NCBI GenBank assembly: GCA_041648505.1
Contig: JBAZOY010000004.1
Location: 1-64,000, forward strand
Reading direction: 5' to 3'
Source: JBAZOY01 sp041648505
GTDB taxonomy: Bacteria; Desulfobacterota; Syntrophia; Syntrophales; CG2-30-49-12
Length of the DNA: 64,000 nucleotides
Each line of letters starts with the position of its first letter. Position 1 is the first letter of the stretch. The notes under the pieces are model-generated. The model was not told where the DNA came from, did not search any database, and saw only the letters and a list, made by a program, of their open reading frames with translations. This document shows, one piece after another, positions 34,254 to 42,754 of the stretch. Position numbers and translations under genes: made by a program.

Positions 34254-34422
34254 AATTGCTCCTCGAGACTTTTATGGAATATTGAAAATTTGCAAACCAA
34301 ATTTAGCAGGTAATTTCCCGCCCTCACCGGGGTAAAGGGAACCTTCTAGGAACACCGTATGTGCGGAAGGAAAGGAAGAGAATAGTGGCCAAGGAAGGCG
34401 TTAAAAAATAATTTTACAAATG

Positions 34423-36672
34423 CTACAGTCCAATCCATAGCGCAAAATGGTAGGCAACAACCCCTCCCAGTAAAGAAACAGCAATCATCAAACCTAAAGA
34501 AACTATCAGCCATTTCCAGCTTCCCATCTCCTGCTTCATGACGGCCATGGTTGCTACGCAGGGGATAATAAGCATCAGCACGACCAGAAAGGAAAGTGCC
34601 GAGGCAGGACTCATCACTCCGGGCAGTACATTCATCAGCCCCTCTTCGCCTACACCGTAGAGAACACCGAGAGTGGCAATGGCATTTTCTTTTGCTACCG
34701 TACTTGTCAGTAAAGCAGTTATCATCTTCCAATCAAGCCCCATAGGTTGACCAATAGGTTCCAGAAAACGTCCTATCGCTGATAGAATACTGGTTTCTAC
34801 GTTTCCATAAGGCAACCATGACAATAACCATACCAAAACGGAAACTGTAAAAATTACGGTTCCCGCCCTCTTTAAAAAAGCAACAGTCCTCATCCATATT
34901 ACAATCCCGATAGTCCTCGGGTTAGGTTTATGATAAAGGGGAAGTTCCATGATGAAAGGCATCGGTTCTTCCCGCAAGAAAAAAGTATGTGCCAGCATAC
35001 CTATTATACCCAGGACAAGGATGTTCATGGTCAGCAATGACCATGAAACAAGTGCCGCACGGTTTGCAAATATGGCTGCGGCAACAAAAGTAAGGACGGC
35101 CAGCCGGGCCGTGCATGGAATAAAGGGAGAGAGGAATATGGTCAGTAACCTGGCTTTTTTTGATTCCACAATCCTCGATCCGAGGACGGCGGGCACATTG
35201 CACCCAAAACCAAGGCACAAGGGGATAAAACTCTTTCCGTGAAGTCCCATAAGGTGCATGAATCTGTCCATTACAAATGCCGCTCTTGCCATGTAGCCGA
35301 CATCCTCGAGAACAGCCATGGCAGCAAAGAATATCAGCAGGATGGGAAGAAAGGTCAAGACAGCTCCAACTCCGCCGATCACGCCGTCTATAACTAAGCC
35401 TCTCATCCAGGAAGGAGCCGTAACGAATATTGGTTCCATCCACCCGGCAAGAGAACTAACCACCCGTTCAAGATATCTTTGCAGGGGAGCACCTATACTG
35501 TAGGTTAGAAAAAAAACAAGGGCAATGACTCCGAGTAGAATAGGAATACCCAATATGGGACGGGTTAGGATATGGTCTATACGGTCGGTGATAGTAATCT
35601 GCCCCATCTTGAACCTTGAAACAGCAGCCCTGGTGATCTCTTCTATCCAGCCATATCTTCCATCGACAACAGCATGGAGGGAATCTTCGTGTTCCATGAG
35701 CAGCGATTTTATCTCGTCCCAGATGTGAGAAGGTACAAGACCCTCCATCATTCCTAAGATATCGGGATCTCCTTCCATAAGTTTGATTACAATCCATTGA
35801 ACGGTATAGGGGGGGGTACAATATTTTTCTGTCAGTTCCACGAGTCTGAGGAAAACGTCCCTGTGGTTCATGGCGACATCAGGAATCCTGGGTTTATATT
35901 CTACCTCCTTTCGGCTGATGGCAATGATCTGAGAAACGACATCTTTTATTCCTTTATTTTTCGTGGCCACCATAGGGATAACAGGTATGCCGAGAGATTT
36001 CCGGATGGCTTTTATATCAATTTGGATCCCCTGATTTTCCGCAACATCCATCATATTGATGGCAACGATGACGGGAGGACCTAAAAGCAGCAACTCGCTA
36101 AGGAGATAAAGGCTTCTTTCAAGCGCCGATGCATTCACCAGCAGGACAATCACGTCGGGACTTGTACTGATAATAAAATTCCTGGCGATCCTTTCCTCTT
36201 CCGAGAAGGCGGTAAGGCTGTAGGTACCCGGTAGGTCCACAATCTGTATTTCTATATTGTCAGAGACAAAGGTGCCCTCTTTTTTCTCCACTGTTTTTCC
36301 GGGCCAGTTGCCGACATGCTGAGACAATCCGGTTAGGATGTTGAAAACAGTTGACTTACCCACATTAGGTTGACCTGCGAAGGCAACGAGAATTTTTTTC
36401 TTGCCATTTGCCTGCTTAATTTCCTCCTGAGAAGGGTGGATCCTGTACACCATGATCTTTTCCGCTTCTCCCCTTCCCAGCCCTACCCTTGTCCCGGCAA
36501 CATGGACAATGACCGGACCTCCTCCGGTATTCTGGAGAATATTAATTTTCGTGTTTGTAATGATTCCCATGCCGGCCAGTCTTGCCGTCAGACCCTTTCC
36601 CCCGGCAATGGCATGTATAATCCCCTCTTCCCCCTCTTTCATGGAGGTAACAGAGATCAGTTCACTATCCAT
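34423..36672 (-). CDS. feoB: FeoA-FeoB fusion ferrous iron transporter
   Basis: Imports Fe2+ across the inner membrane. Residues about 1-82 are an SH3-like FeoA domain (MKEGEEGIIHAI, LTARLAGMGI, VAGTRVGLGRGEAEKI) fused to FeoB. The G domain follows: G1 AGQPNVGKST (about 104-113), G3 DLPGTYSL, and G4 INMMD. The GDI region (about 270-360) and the membrane part (about 380-749) follow, with the two Gate repeats (the second containing LGFGCNVPAVLGSRI) and FIPCTARLAVLTFVAAAIF. FeoA-FeoB fusion is known but less common than separate genes. The 5' end is read through from the GGDEF gene, with an 8-base overlap. Confidence 0.93.
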   Translation of the reverse strand: MDSELISVTSMKEGEEGIIHAIAGGKGLTARLAGMGIITNTKINILQNTGGGPVIVHVAGTRVGLGRGEAEKIMVYRIHPSQEEIKQANGKKKILVAFAGQPNVGKSTVFNILTGLSQHVGNWPGKTVEKKEGTFVSDNIEIQIVDLPGTYSLTAFSEEERIARNFIISTSPDVIVLLVNASALERSLYLLSELLLLGPPVIVAINMMDVAENQGIQIDIKAIRKSLGIPVIPMVATKNKGIKDVVSQIIAISRKEVEYKPRIPDVAMNHRDVFLRLVELTEKYCTPPYTVQWIVIKLMEGDPDILGMMEGLVPSHIWDEIKSLLMEHEDSLHAVVDGRYGWIEEITRAAVSRFKMGQITITDRIDHILTRPILGIPILLGVIALVFFLTYSIGAPLQRYLERVVSSLAGWMEPIFVTAPSWMRGLVIDGVIGGVGAVLTFLPILLIFFAAMAVLEDVGYMARAAFVMDRFMHLMGLHGKSFIPLCLGFGCNVPAVLGSRIVESKKARLLTIFLSPFIPCTARLAVLTFVAAAIFANRAALVSWSLLTMNILVLGIIGMLAHTFFLREEPMPFIMELPLYHKPNPRTIGIVIWMRTVAFLKRAGTVIFTVSVLVWLLSWLPYGNVETSILSAIGRFLEPIGQPMGLDWKMITALLTSTVAKENAIATLGVLYGVGEEGLMNVLPGVMSPASALSFLVVLMLIIPCVATMAVMKQEMGSWKWLIVSLGLMIAVSLLGGVVAYHFALWIGL

Positions 36673-37207
36673 TTTCCTGTTTATCCTCTCTTATAGTTGA
36701 TATTCCGATCCGATTACGCCCGTCATTTTTGGCTTGATATAGCGCTCGATCAGAAGCCCTGATCAGTTGTTCAGGTGATGAGTCAAGATGGGGTATTAAA
36801 GTTGCGCCCCCTAAACTGATTGTAACTACCTCGCTGACCGATGAGCTGCTATGAGAAATTCCTAAGGCTTCCACGGTAGTACGCAAAGATTCCGCCACGG
36901 ATACGGCATCGTTGGCCTCTGTTTCAGGCAGTATAACCACGAATTCCTCACCTCCGTAACGCGCTATAAGGTCCCCGGGACGGCGGAGTTTACTGCTGAG
37001 GCTCCCGGCTATCTTTTTCAGACATTCGTCCCCCATCTGGTGCCCATAGGTATCATTATAGTCCTTAAAGAAATCTATATCAAACATGATCACGGAAAGG
37101 GGATGCCCTGCCCGTAAAGCACGTTTCCACTCTTTATTGATGTGTTCGTCAAATTTACGTCTGTTTGCTATTTCCGTTAGTCCATCCAGAGACGATAGGC
37201 GTTGCAA
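36665..37207 (-). CDS. 5'-truncated PAS-GGDEF diguanylate cyclase
   Basis: The 180 residues form a complete GGDEF domain: SLDGLTEIANRRKFDEH, DIDFFKDYNDTYGHQMGDECL, RPGD as the inhibitory site five residues before GGEEFVVIL, and VTISLGGATL. The active site looks intact, so it could make c-di-GMP. The frame stays open upstream of the TTG at 37207 and there encodes the end of a PAS domain (GCLVIAHDITDRKKAEELL). It then stops at the RibD stop codon, so the sensor part is lost. There is no proper start with a normal ribosome-binding site. The break lies in a perfect inverted repeat. It may be a pseudogene or be expressed by read-through from ribD. Confidence 0.75.
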   Translation of the reverse strand: MQRLSSLDGLTEIANRRKFDEHINKEWKRALRAGHPLSVIMFDIDFFKDYNDTYGHQMGDECLKKIAGSLSSKLRRPGDLIARYGGEEFVVILPETEANDAVSVAESLRTTVEALGISHSSSSVSEVVTISLGGATLIPHLDSSPEQLIRASDRALYQAKNDGRNRIGISTIREDKQENG

Positions 37208-37249
37208 CAGCTCCTCGGCCTTCTTGCGATCGGTTATATCATGAGCTAT

Positions 37250-37290
37250 AACTAAACAACCCTCGACTATAAGTCGAGGGTTGTTTAGTT
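37250..37290 (-). repeat. Perfect 19-base inverted repeat at the end of ribD
   Basis: AACTAAACAACCCTCGACT (37250-37268), a 3-base loop, and its exact reverse complement (37272-37290). It begins 4 bases after the ribD stop codon. The arm nearer ribD is an inverted copy of the arm that still encodes the PAS end. It could fold into a very stable hairpin in the ribD mRNA, but there is no T-run after it. Confidence 0.9.
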
Positions 37291-37294
37291 CAAT

Positions 37295-38371
37295 TTACAA
37301 CTCAATAATTATATCATCGCCTTTCCTGGAAATTTTTTTGTATGAGAAGCAAAGTGCTTCATCAATAATTTTAATCCCCAGATCACCTACCGCCTCAATC
37401 CCCTTTCCTATGATTTTTGGCGCGATAACGATTATCACCCTGTCGGCCAGTTTCTCTCTTACAACAGAAGTAATAATCCCGGCTCCCCCTTCCACAAGAA
37501 TCGCGGATATATTCCTTTTACCCAGTTCGGCAAACATCTTTTCCATGTTTATACGACCGCTATTATCCTGTTCGACCGGTAGTATTTCAATGCCGAGGTC
37601 CTCCAGGCGGGCACGTTTCTCACGGTTGTCCTGACAGGTGGTAGCAATGATCGTTTTTGCCAATGCCTGATTTTTAAGAATCCGTGCCCTTAATGGAATA
37701 CGCAGGCGGGAATCAAGGACGACCCTTACCGGATTTCTTCCCCTCACGAGACGTACGGTCAGATCGGGGTCATCTTGAATAACAGTACCGACACCTACCA
37801 GGATACCATCGTGAATACTTCTCAATCTATGGGCAAACCTGAGAGAGCCGGCGGAACTTATCCATTGGGAATGGCCGGTGCTGGTGGCAATCCTTCCATC
37901 GATGGTCTGGGCAAACTTGAGGGTTACAAAGGGCATCCGGGTCGTGATGAACTTAAAAAACCTCTCGTTGAGCTGTTTGCATTGTTCTTCAAGGATGCCA
38001 ACGGTTGTTTCTATACCATTTTGTCTGAGAGCCTCAATACCCCTGCCCGAAACGAGGGGATTCGGATCGGAGGCCCCTATAACCGCCCTCGCAGGTTTAC
38101 AAGCAATAACGCTTTCGACGCACGGTGGAGTCCTGCCGTAATGGGTGCATGGCTCCAGGGTAACATAAATCGTTGCGCCTTCAATGGACTCCGAGGCACT
38201 GCGGATAGCATTGATTTCGGCATGGTTACCCCCAAACTTCTCATGGTATCCCTCCCCGATAATGCGGTTTTCCTTTACGATGACGGACCCGACCATAGGA
38301 TTGGGACTCACCCACTTCTCCCCCTTTCCGGCAAGTTTCAAAGCCCGTTTCATGTAGAATTCGTCTGTCAA
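37295..38371 (-). CDS. ribD: Riboflavin biosynthesis bifunctional deaminase/reductase RibD
   Basis: Deaminates the pyrimidine intermediate and reduces its ribosyl side chain with NADPH in riboflavin synthesis. The 358 residues match. The deaminase half has HAEINAI (zinc His and catalytic Glu, about 50-56) and PCTHYGRTPPC (zinc cysteines, about 75-85). The reductase half starts at about 148 with VTLKFAQTIDGRIAT and contains ILVGVGTVIQDDP and ILVEGGAGI. It sits in the lpxK-waaF-gmhB transcription unit, an unusual place because other rib genes are absent. No FMN riboswitch was recognised upstream. Confidence 0.95.
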   Translation of the reverse strand: MTDEFYMKRALKLAGKGEKWVSPNPMVGSVIVKENRIIGEGYHEKFGGNHAEINAIRSASESIEGATIYVTLEPCTHYGRTPPCVESVIACKPARAVIGASDPNPLVSGRGIEALRQNGIETTVGILEEQCKQLNERFFKFITTRMPFVTLKFAQTIDGRIATSTGHSQWISSAGSLRFAHRLRSIHDGILVGVGTVIQDDPDLTVRLVRGRNPVRVVLDSRLRIPLRARILKNQALAKTIIATTCQDNREKRARLEDLGIEILPVEQDNSGRINMEKMFAELGKRNISAILVEGGAGIITSVVREKLADRVIIVIAPKIIGKGIEAVGDLGIKIIDEALCFSYKKISRKGDDIIIEL

Positions 38372-38415
38372 GATTTTAAATCCTTTTTTGAACTTTTAAG
38401 CGGAATCGAAAGTTG

Positions 38416-38994
38416 TCAACGACCATGATCTTTTACAATCCACCTGACGGCATCGAGTATATCTTCGGCAATATAGGCTGGCTTGATCTCATGAGAGACG
38501 TGGTCATTTTCCGCGTCCGCCCCGTAACCTGTCCTTACCAGTACCCCTTTTGCACCGACCTTGCCCGCCGTCTCGATATCTTTAATTGTGTCCCCTGCCA
38601 CGTAGGAAGAGGATAGATCAATATTCATCTCTTCCGAGGCCCTTATAAGCATTCCCGGCTCCGGCTTCCTGCATGTGCAACAAGTTAAATACCTCCCCCT
38701 CCCCTCCGTCGGGTGATGAGGGCAGTAATAAAAGCCGTCGATTATTGCTCCTTTTTCCTCAAGCACCTTCCCTATATGCCGGTGCACCGTCACGACAAAA
38801 TCCTCTTTGAAGTAGCCCCTCGCTACACCGGACTGGTTTGTAATCACTACAGCCATCATCCCGCTTTTTTTAATCAACCTTATTGCTTCAGCAGTATTAG
38901 GGAAGATTATCAATTTTTCAAGGCTGTCCAGATAGCCCACCTCTTCGACGATTGTACCATCCCTGTCCAGGAAGACAGCGGCATTTTTCTTCAT
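38416..38994 (-). CDS. gmhB: D-glycero-beta-D-manno-heptose-1,7-bisphosphate 7-phosphatase
   Basis: A 192-residue HAD-IIIA phosphatase: FLDRDGTIVEEVGYL (motif I), VVITNQSGVARGYF (motif II plus substrate loop), the zinc-binding YYCPHHPTEGRGRYLTCCTCRKP (Cys/His loop, about 89-112) and VAGDTIKDIETA (motif IV). This loop and the length point to GmhB, which removes the 7-phosphate of heptose bisphosphate during ADP-heptose synthesis for lipopolysaccharide core, in agreement with waaF and lpxK upstream. Confidence 0.92.
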   Translation of the reverse strand: MKKNAAVFLDRDGTIVEEVGYLDSLEKLIIFPNTAEAIRLIKKSGMMAVVITNQSGVARGYFKEDFVVTVHRHIGKVLEEKGAIIDGFYYCPHHPTEGRGRYLTCCTCRKPEPGMLIRASEEMNIDLSSSYVAGDTIKDIETAGKVGAKGVLVRTGYGADAENDHVSHEIKPAYIAEDILDAVRWIVKDHGR

Positions 38995-39170
38995 ACCTTA
39001 CCTTTGTTCGTTGCTGTTGTATATAGACCTTTACAATAAAATTAGATTAAGAAGGCGCAAATTAAAGGGTTTTCGGGCACCACACTGTAGCAGTAAGCGA
39101 GATGTGTATGATCGAAAAATTTTTTTGACCGCCGTTGATGAATATTAATACAATCTTCAACGTCCTTGTA

Positions 39171-40253
39171 TCAGCCACGAACTATTGCCTGTTGTTTAAT
39201 CATTGCTCTCCTGGCTGCCCCATAAACCTCGTCAACTCCTATAAGTTCCATGCAGCGAAAATCGGTTGGGCACCTCTTCTTGAGACATGGACTACAGTGA
39301 ACACCCTTGCAAATAACGGCGCTATTACTACCTGCAGGAGAGGTGGTAATGGGATTTGTTGACCCGAAGATGGCAATGGTCGGAATGTCCAGCGCGCCCG
39401 CGACATGCATCAATCCGGAGTCATTGGTAATAAAGAGGTTACAACGACCAATAAGGGCGATAGCCTCCATCAGATTAGTTTTTCCTGCCAAATTGATAAA
39501 AGTGTGCTCGGCCTTTGCCTGAACCGCATCGGTACGTTTCCTGTCTGCCGGACTCCCAAATAGTATCACCTTAGCAGAAAAGTCACCGACCAATCTATCG
39601 GCAACGGCAGCAAACCTTTCAGGAAACCACCTCTTTGCCGGTCCGTAGGTAGCTCCCGGTGCCATACCAATAAGAGGATGATTATCTTCCCATCCATACT
39701 TACGGAGTAATTTTTCTGAAAGGAGATCATAGTCCTTTCCTGGTTTAAGATGTATCTCCCTTCCCGCTGATAAGCAGCCGAGTGATTTGACCATCTCCAG
39801 ATAATAATCAATCTGGTGAACTCTTCTGATGGCCTTTGTCCTCTTAACCGAATGTGTCAAAAGCAGTCCCCTGCCATCGGAATTATATCCGGCCCGGATC
39901 GGGATACCTGCCAGACAAGTAATAATGGCAGCTTCAATGGCATTTTGCAGGAGAATGGCCACATCAAAACCCCTTCGCTTAAGCTCCGTTGCTATCTTTA
40001 ATTTACCGGGGATGCCTGAATGTATGCCGGAACTCTCCAATAGGAGGACCTCATCAACATCTGTACAGATGCGAAACAGTTCAGCTACCCATGGCCTTGC
40101 CAAAACGGATATTTTTGCTTTGGGAAAGGTCTTCCTCACTGCGGCGATAGCAGGCAGGTTCATTACGGCATCGCCTATCCAGTTTGTTCCCCGTATAAGT
40201 ATCCTTTCCACCTTGTTAAAGGGGATTTTTTTCGCTGCTTTAACCTTCAGCAT
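39171..40253 (-). CDS. waaF: ADP-heptose:LPS heptosyltransferase (GT9)
   Basis: Adds the second heptose of the LPS inner core. The 360-residue GT-B protein has the N-terminal LIRGTNWIGDAVMNLPAI (about 22-39), the donor-site GMAPGATYGPAKRWFPERFA (about 193-212, in parts) and ITNDSGLMHVAGALDIPTIAIFG (about 274-296), the typical waaF pattern. A WaaC (heptosyltransferase I) role cannot be fully excluded. It overlaps lpxK by 7 bases. Confidence 0.92.
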   Translation of the reverse strand: MLKVKAAKKIPFNKVERILIRGTNWIGDAVMNLPAIAAVRKTFPKAKISVLARPWVAELFRICTDVDEVLLLESSGIHSGIPGKLKIATELKRRGFDVAILLQNAIEAAIITCLAGIPIRAGYNSDGRGLLLTHSVKRTKAIRRVHQIDYYLEMVKSLGCLSAGREIHLKPGKDYDLLSEKLLRKYGWEDNHPLIGMAPGATYGPAKRWFPERFAAVADRLVGDFSAKVILFGSPADRKRTDAVQAKAEHTFINLAGKTNLMEAIALIGRCNLFITNDSGLMHVAGALDIPTIAIFGSTNPITTSPAGSNSAVICKGVHCSPCLKKRCPTDFRCMELIGVDEVYGAARRAMIKQQAIVRG

Positions 40254-41410
40254 TTTTCCTTGCTTGGTGAAAAAGGGTTTTTTTCCTGTTTGAGTTTATC
40301 CAAGATCAATCTCTTAAATGTATCCCCGGAAGCTATCTCCATCTCTACAGAAAGAAAGAATATCTCCTGAAGGAAACCGCAGGGGAAATCTTCCAGTTTT
40401 ACACCATCCTTTTCTGTGGTAACAATGATATCTGCCGCTGAAGCATTAAATGCCTTCTGAATCACGGCGATATCTTTTCTATTATAGCGATAATGATCCG
40501 GAAAGGGAATGAACGTAACCACCCTGCCACCAAGAGATTCCACCGTCCCTCTGAAGGATTCCGGCGAACCAATTCCGGCAAAGGCACATACCCTTTTCCC
40601 TTTCAGATGTTCGAGGGAATAAGCCTTACCTGTGCCTCCCTGGATCAGTTGTTTCGGCCCGTGGCATCCCCGGAAAACATGCGACAAATCACATCCCGGC
40701 CATGGGGGGGGCAGTGACCGTGTAGACGTGTCACCCGAACTAAAATCATCCTCACGGCCGTTATATGTTCCGGTCCAGACGATAATATCCGCTCTCTTTA
40801 AAGCTTCCGGTGGTTCACGGAGAGGTCCCCTTGGCAGAAGGCAACCATTTCCGAAAGGTCTCCCTATGTCCATAAGGACGATATCTATATCTCTAAAAAG
40901 GCTCCGATGCTGGAAGCCGTCATCGAGGATCAGAACATTGGCCTCCATTAGTTCCATGGCTAATCGCCCTGTCAGTATTCTTTTGGGCCCGGTAAGAACC
41001 GGTATTCCGTCCGCAGCTTTGGCCATGAGTACCGGTTCATCTCCTGCTTCAACGTGCCCCATCAGTAGCCGGGTGCCATCTGATACAATATTCACAGGCT
41101 TTTTTCTCTTCCCCCCGTATCCCCTGGAGAGGACGGCAGGATGATACCCCTGCTCTTTAAGCATCTTTGCCAGCATAATTACCATAGTGGTTTTTCCCGT
41201 TCCGCCTACTGTAATGTTTCCGACACTGATTACCTTACCGGAAAGTTTCTTCTGTTTGCACACCCCAATATCGTAGAAATGGTTTCGCAGTTTTATTGTC
41301 TTTCGGTACAATAGGGAAAGAGAAATAAGAAAAAGGATTAAAGGATTAAACCCGCATGCACTGCCGTTATCATCCCATATATCCCTCCATGTATTTCTCA
41401 GCCTTATCAT
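40247..41410 (-). CDS. lpxK: Tetraacyldisaccharide 4'-kinase
   Basis: Phosphorylates the lipid A precursor at the 4' position in the inner-membrane face. The 387-residue protein carries ISVGNITVGGTGKTTMVIMLA with the Walker A GGTGKT (about 66-71), SRGYGGKRKKP (about 95-105), DEPVLMA, ILDDGFQHRSLFRDIDIVL (about 154-172) and CAFAGIGSPESF. These are the LpxK signatures. The N-terminal amphipathic/membrane part is present. It starts an LPS operon: lpxK-waaF-gmhB-ribD. Confidence 0.95.
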   Translation of the reverse strand: MIRLRNTWRDIWDDNGSACGFNPLILFLISLSLLYRKTIKLRNHFYDIGVCKQKKLSGKVISVGNITVGGTGKTTMVIMLAKMLKEQGYHPAVLSRGYGGKRKKPVNIVSDGTRLLMGHVEAGDEPVLMAKAADGIPVLTGPKRILTGRLAMELMEANVLILDDGFQHRSLFRDIDIVLMDIGRPFGNGCLLPRGPLREPPEALKRADIIVWTGTYNGREDDFSSGDTSTRSLPPPWPGCDLSHVFRGCHGPKQLIQGGTGKAYSLEHLKGKRVCAFAGIGSPESFRGTVESLGGRVVTFIPFPDHYRYNRKDIAVIQKAFNASAADIIVTTEKDGVKLEDFPCGFLQEIFFLSVEMEIASGDTFKRLILDKLKQEKNPFSPSKEKC

Positions 41411-41630
41411 ATCTATCTCTGCCTATGATGCGGTATTCTTTTTAACAATATCCTCACTATACCATTATATTAACGTATTCAAACCTTTGTAAAACAGTGA
41501 ATTGTATTCAACATATGAGAATTATAAGATTTTCTTGTACCATGGCTTCGCAGCGCAACGAAACGTACATGGGCAAAAAAGATTAGCGCCGATGAATATA
41601 ATTTTTAAAGCCCTCGTATTGACACTTAAC

Positions 41631-42320
41631 TTAGAATCCTAAATCTTCTCCCACTATCAGGACATGGATGTCGGACAGGAAAGGTTTCCTCTCCAAAATG
41701 ACCGTTGCCCGGCATGCCCGCATTGGAGAATTGCAATCCACACAAAAACCTGTGGCGGCACAGGGAACTTCTAAGTCCATATCCCTTACTACTTTGGGAG
41801 TAGCAATTTCTTTGATTCGCCGCAAGGCACTCTGAAGATCGTTCACAATTTTATTGGCCCCTGCCGCTACTATCACCTTGCCGGGGCCGAAAATCATTGC
41901 CCCTACCCGGTTTCCTATCCCGTCCGTATTGACCAGCATGCCCTCCAGAGTGACTGCATTAGTGCTGGTGAGAAAAACATCACAGGTCAGATGAGCCTTT
42001 CTTATCTTTAAAGCATCTTGTTCAGATAATCCCGGCCTCCAGTGGTCATATATTACATGTCCCCTCTCCTCCAAAGTATCCAGGACACCGATCTGTCTTA
42101 CAGTCATAGAACCCCCGACGCCAACCTTTGCCTCTTTGGGAATACGGTTGAGTATCTCAGCACGGGCAGTCTCCAGGTCACTCACGTATAGAGCATCAAA
42201 AGCATTCTTTTTCAATGCCTCCACTGCCCTCCTGGCCCTCTGCTCCAGTAACCATTTCCCGGTTTCCCTCATATTCTGGAAACGTGTAAAGAAAGGGTTT
42301 TCATTGTCGCTGCTTTTCAT
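41631..42320 (-). CDS. LUD-domain protein (LutC/DUF162-like) with C-terminal cysteines
   Basis: A 229-residue LUD-domain protein: VGVGGSMTVRQIGVLDTLEERG (about 72-93, in parts), LTSTNAVTLEGMLVNTDGIGNRV (about 129-151) and AAGANKIV. The C-terminal PCAATGFCVDCNSPMRAC has four cysteines that may bind a metal or cluster. LUD proteins are linked to lactate utilisation (LutB/LutC), but single-domain relatives like this have no fixed role. No lutA or lutB neighbour is present, so the function is unknown. Confidence 0.8.
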   Translation of the reverse strand: MKSSDNENPFFTRFQNMRETGKWLLEQRARRAVEALKKNAFDALYVSDLETARAEILNRIPKEAKVGVGGSMTVRQIGVLDTLEERGHVIYDHWRPGLSEQDALKIRKAHLTCDVFLTSTNAVTLEGMLVNTDGIGNRVGAMIFGPGKVIVAAGANKIVNDLQSALRRIKEIATPKVVRDMDLEVPCAATGFCVDCNSPMRACRATVILERKPFLSDIHVLIVGEDLGF

Positions 42321-42383
42321 GATTCTTCATTTCTCCTTTGTGAAGATATTAGTTCATGTATATCTCGTAACATTCTTTTCAAA

Positions 42384-42569
42384 CTAATATGTACAGAGCA
42401 TATCATACAGCCCCTTCCTGATCATCATAACTGCTATCGCCGCAAGGAACAGGCTGACTATCTTGCCGAATGCCCTGGCTCCTCCCTCGCCGATTATATC
42501 TATCAGTGGTGTGCCTAGGGGAACAATACCAAGAGTAGAACTGGTAAGTCTGCTGGTCTTCTGGGATAA
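42384..42569 (-). pseudogene. MarC-family membrane protein C-terminal remnant
   Basis: In the frame ending at TAG 42384-42386 the DNA encodes TPLIDIIGEGGARAFGKIVS followed by LFLAAIAVMMIRKGL. This matches the last part of MarC proteins (G-x-x-G...L-x-x-x-LAAIAV-x-x-I-x-x-G). Upstream in this frame is a stop within ~10 codons before the match and the rest of the ~200-residue protein is absent. The longer 76-codon open frame over this spot is out of frame with it. Confidence 0.5.
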
Positions 42570-42754
42570 GAGCTAATAGATAGTTTATCCAATTTTCAGA
42601 TTGGATGATGTTTAACATGCCTTCTATCTGCAAAAGTCTCTACTTGAAGCTTTCAATTTATATATCAACAGCTTACGTTTGGCAAACTGTTTTCAAGAAA
42701 TCTCTAAAAAATTCGGGAGTCAGTTTCCCTGGTAAATGAAACTTCACGGATCAA

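Noticed and set aside
38372..38415. FMN riboswitch before ribD
   Set aside because: Only 44 bases separate gmhB and ribD and they lack the FMN aptamer pattern; ribD is transcribed from the lpxK operon.
37775..38428. 217-codon open frame on the plus strand
   Set aside because: It is antisense to RibD, which carries all deaminase and reductase motifs.
42403..42633. 76-codon open frame as a gene
   Set aside because: The recognisable MarC sequence is in another frame over the same DNA, so this frame is accidental.
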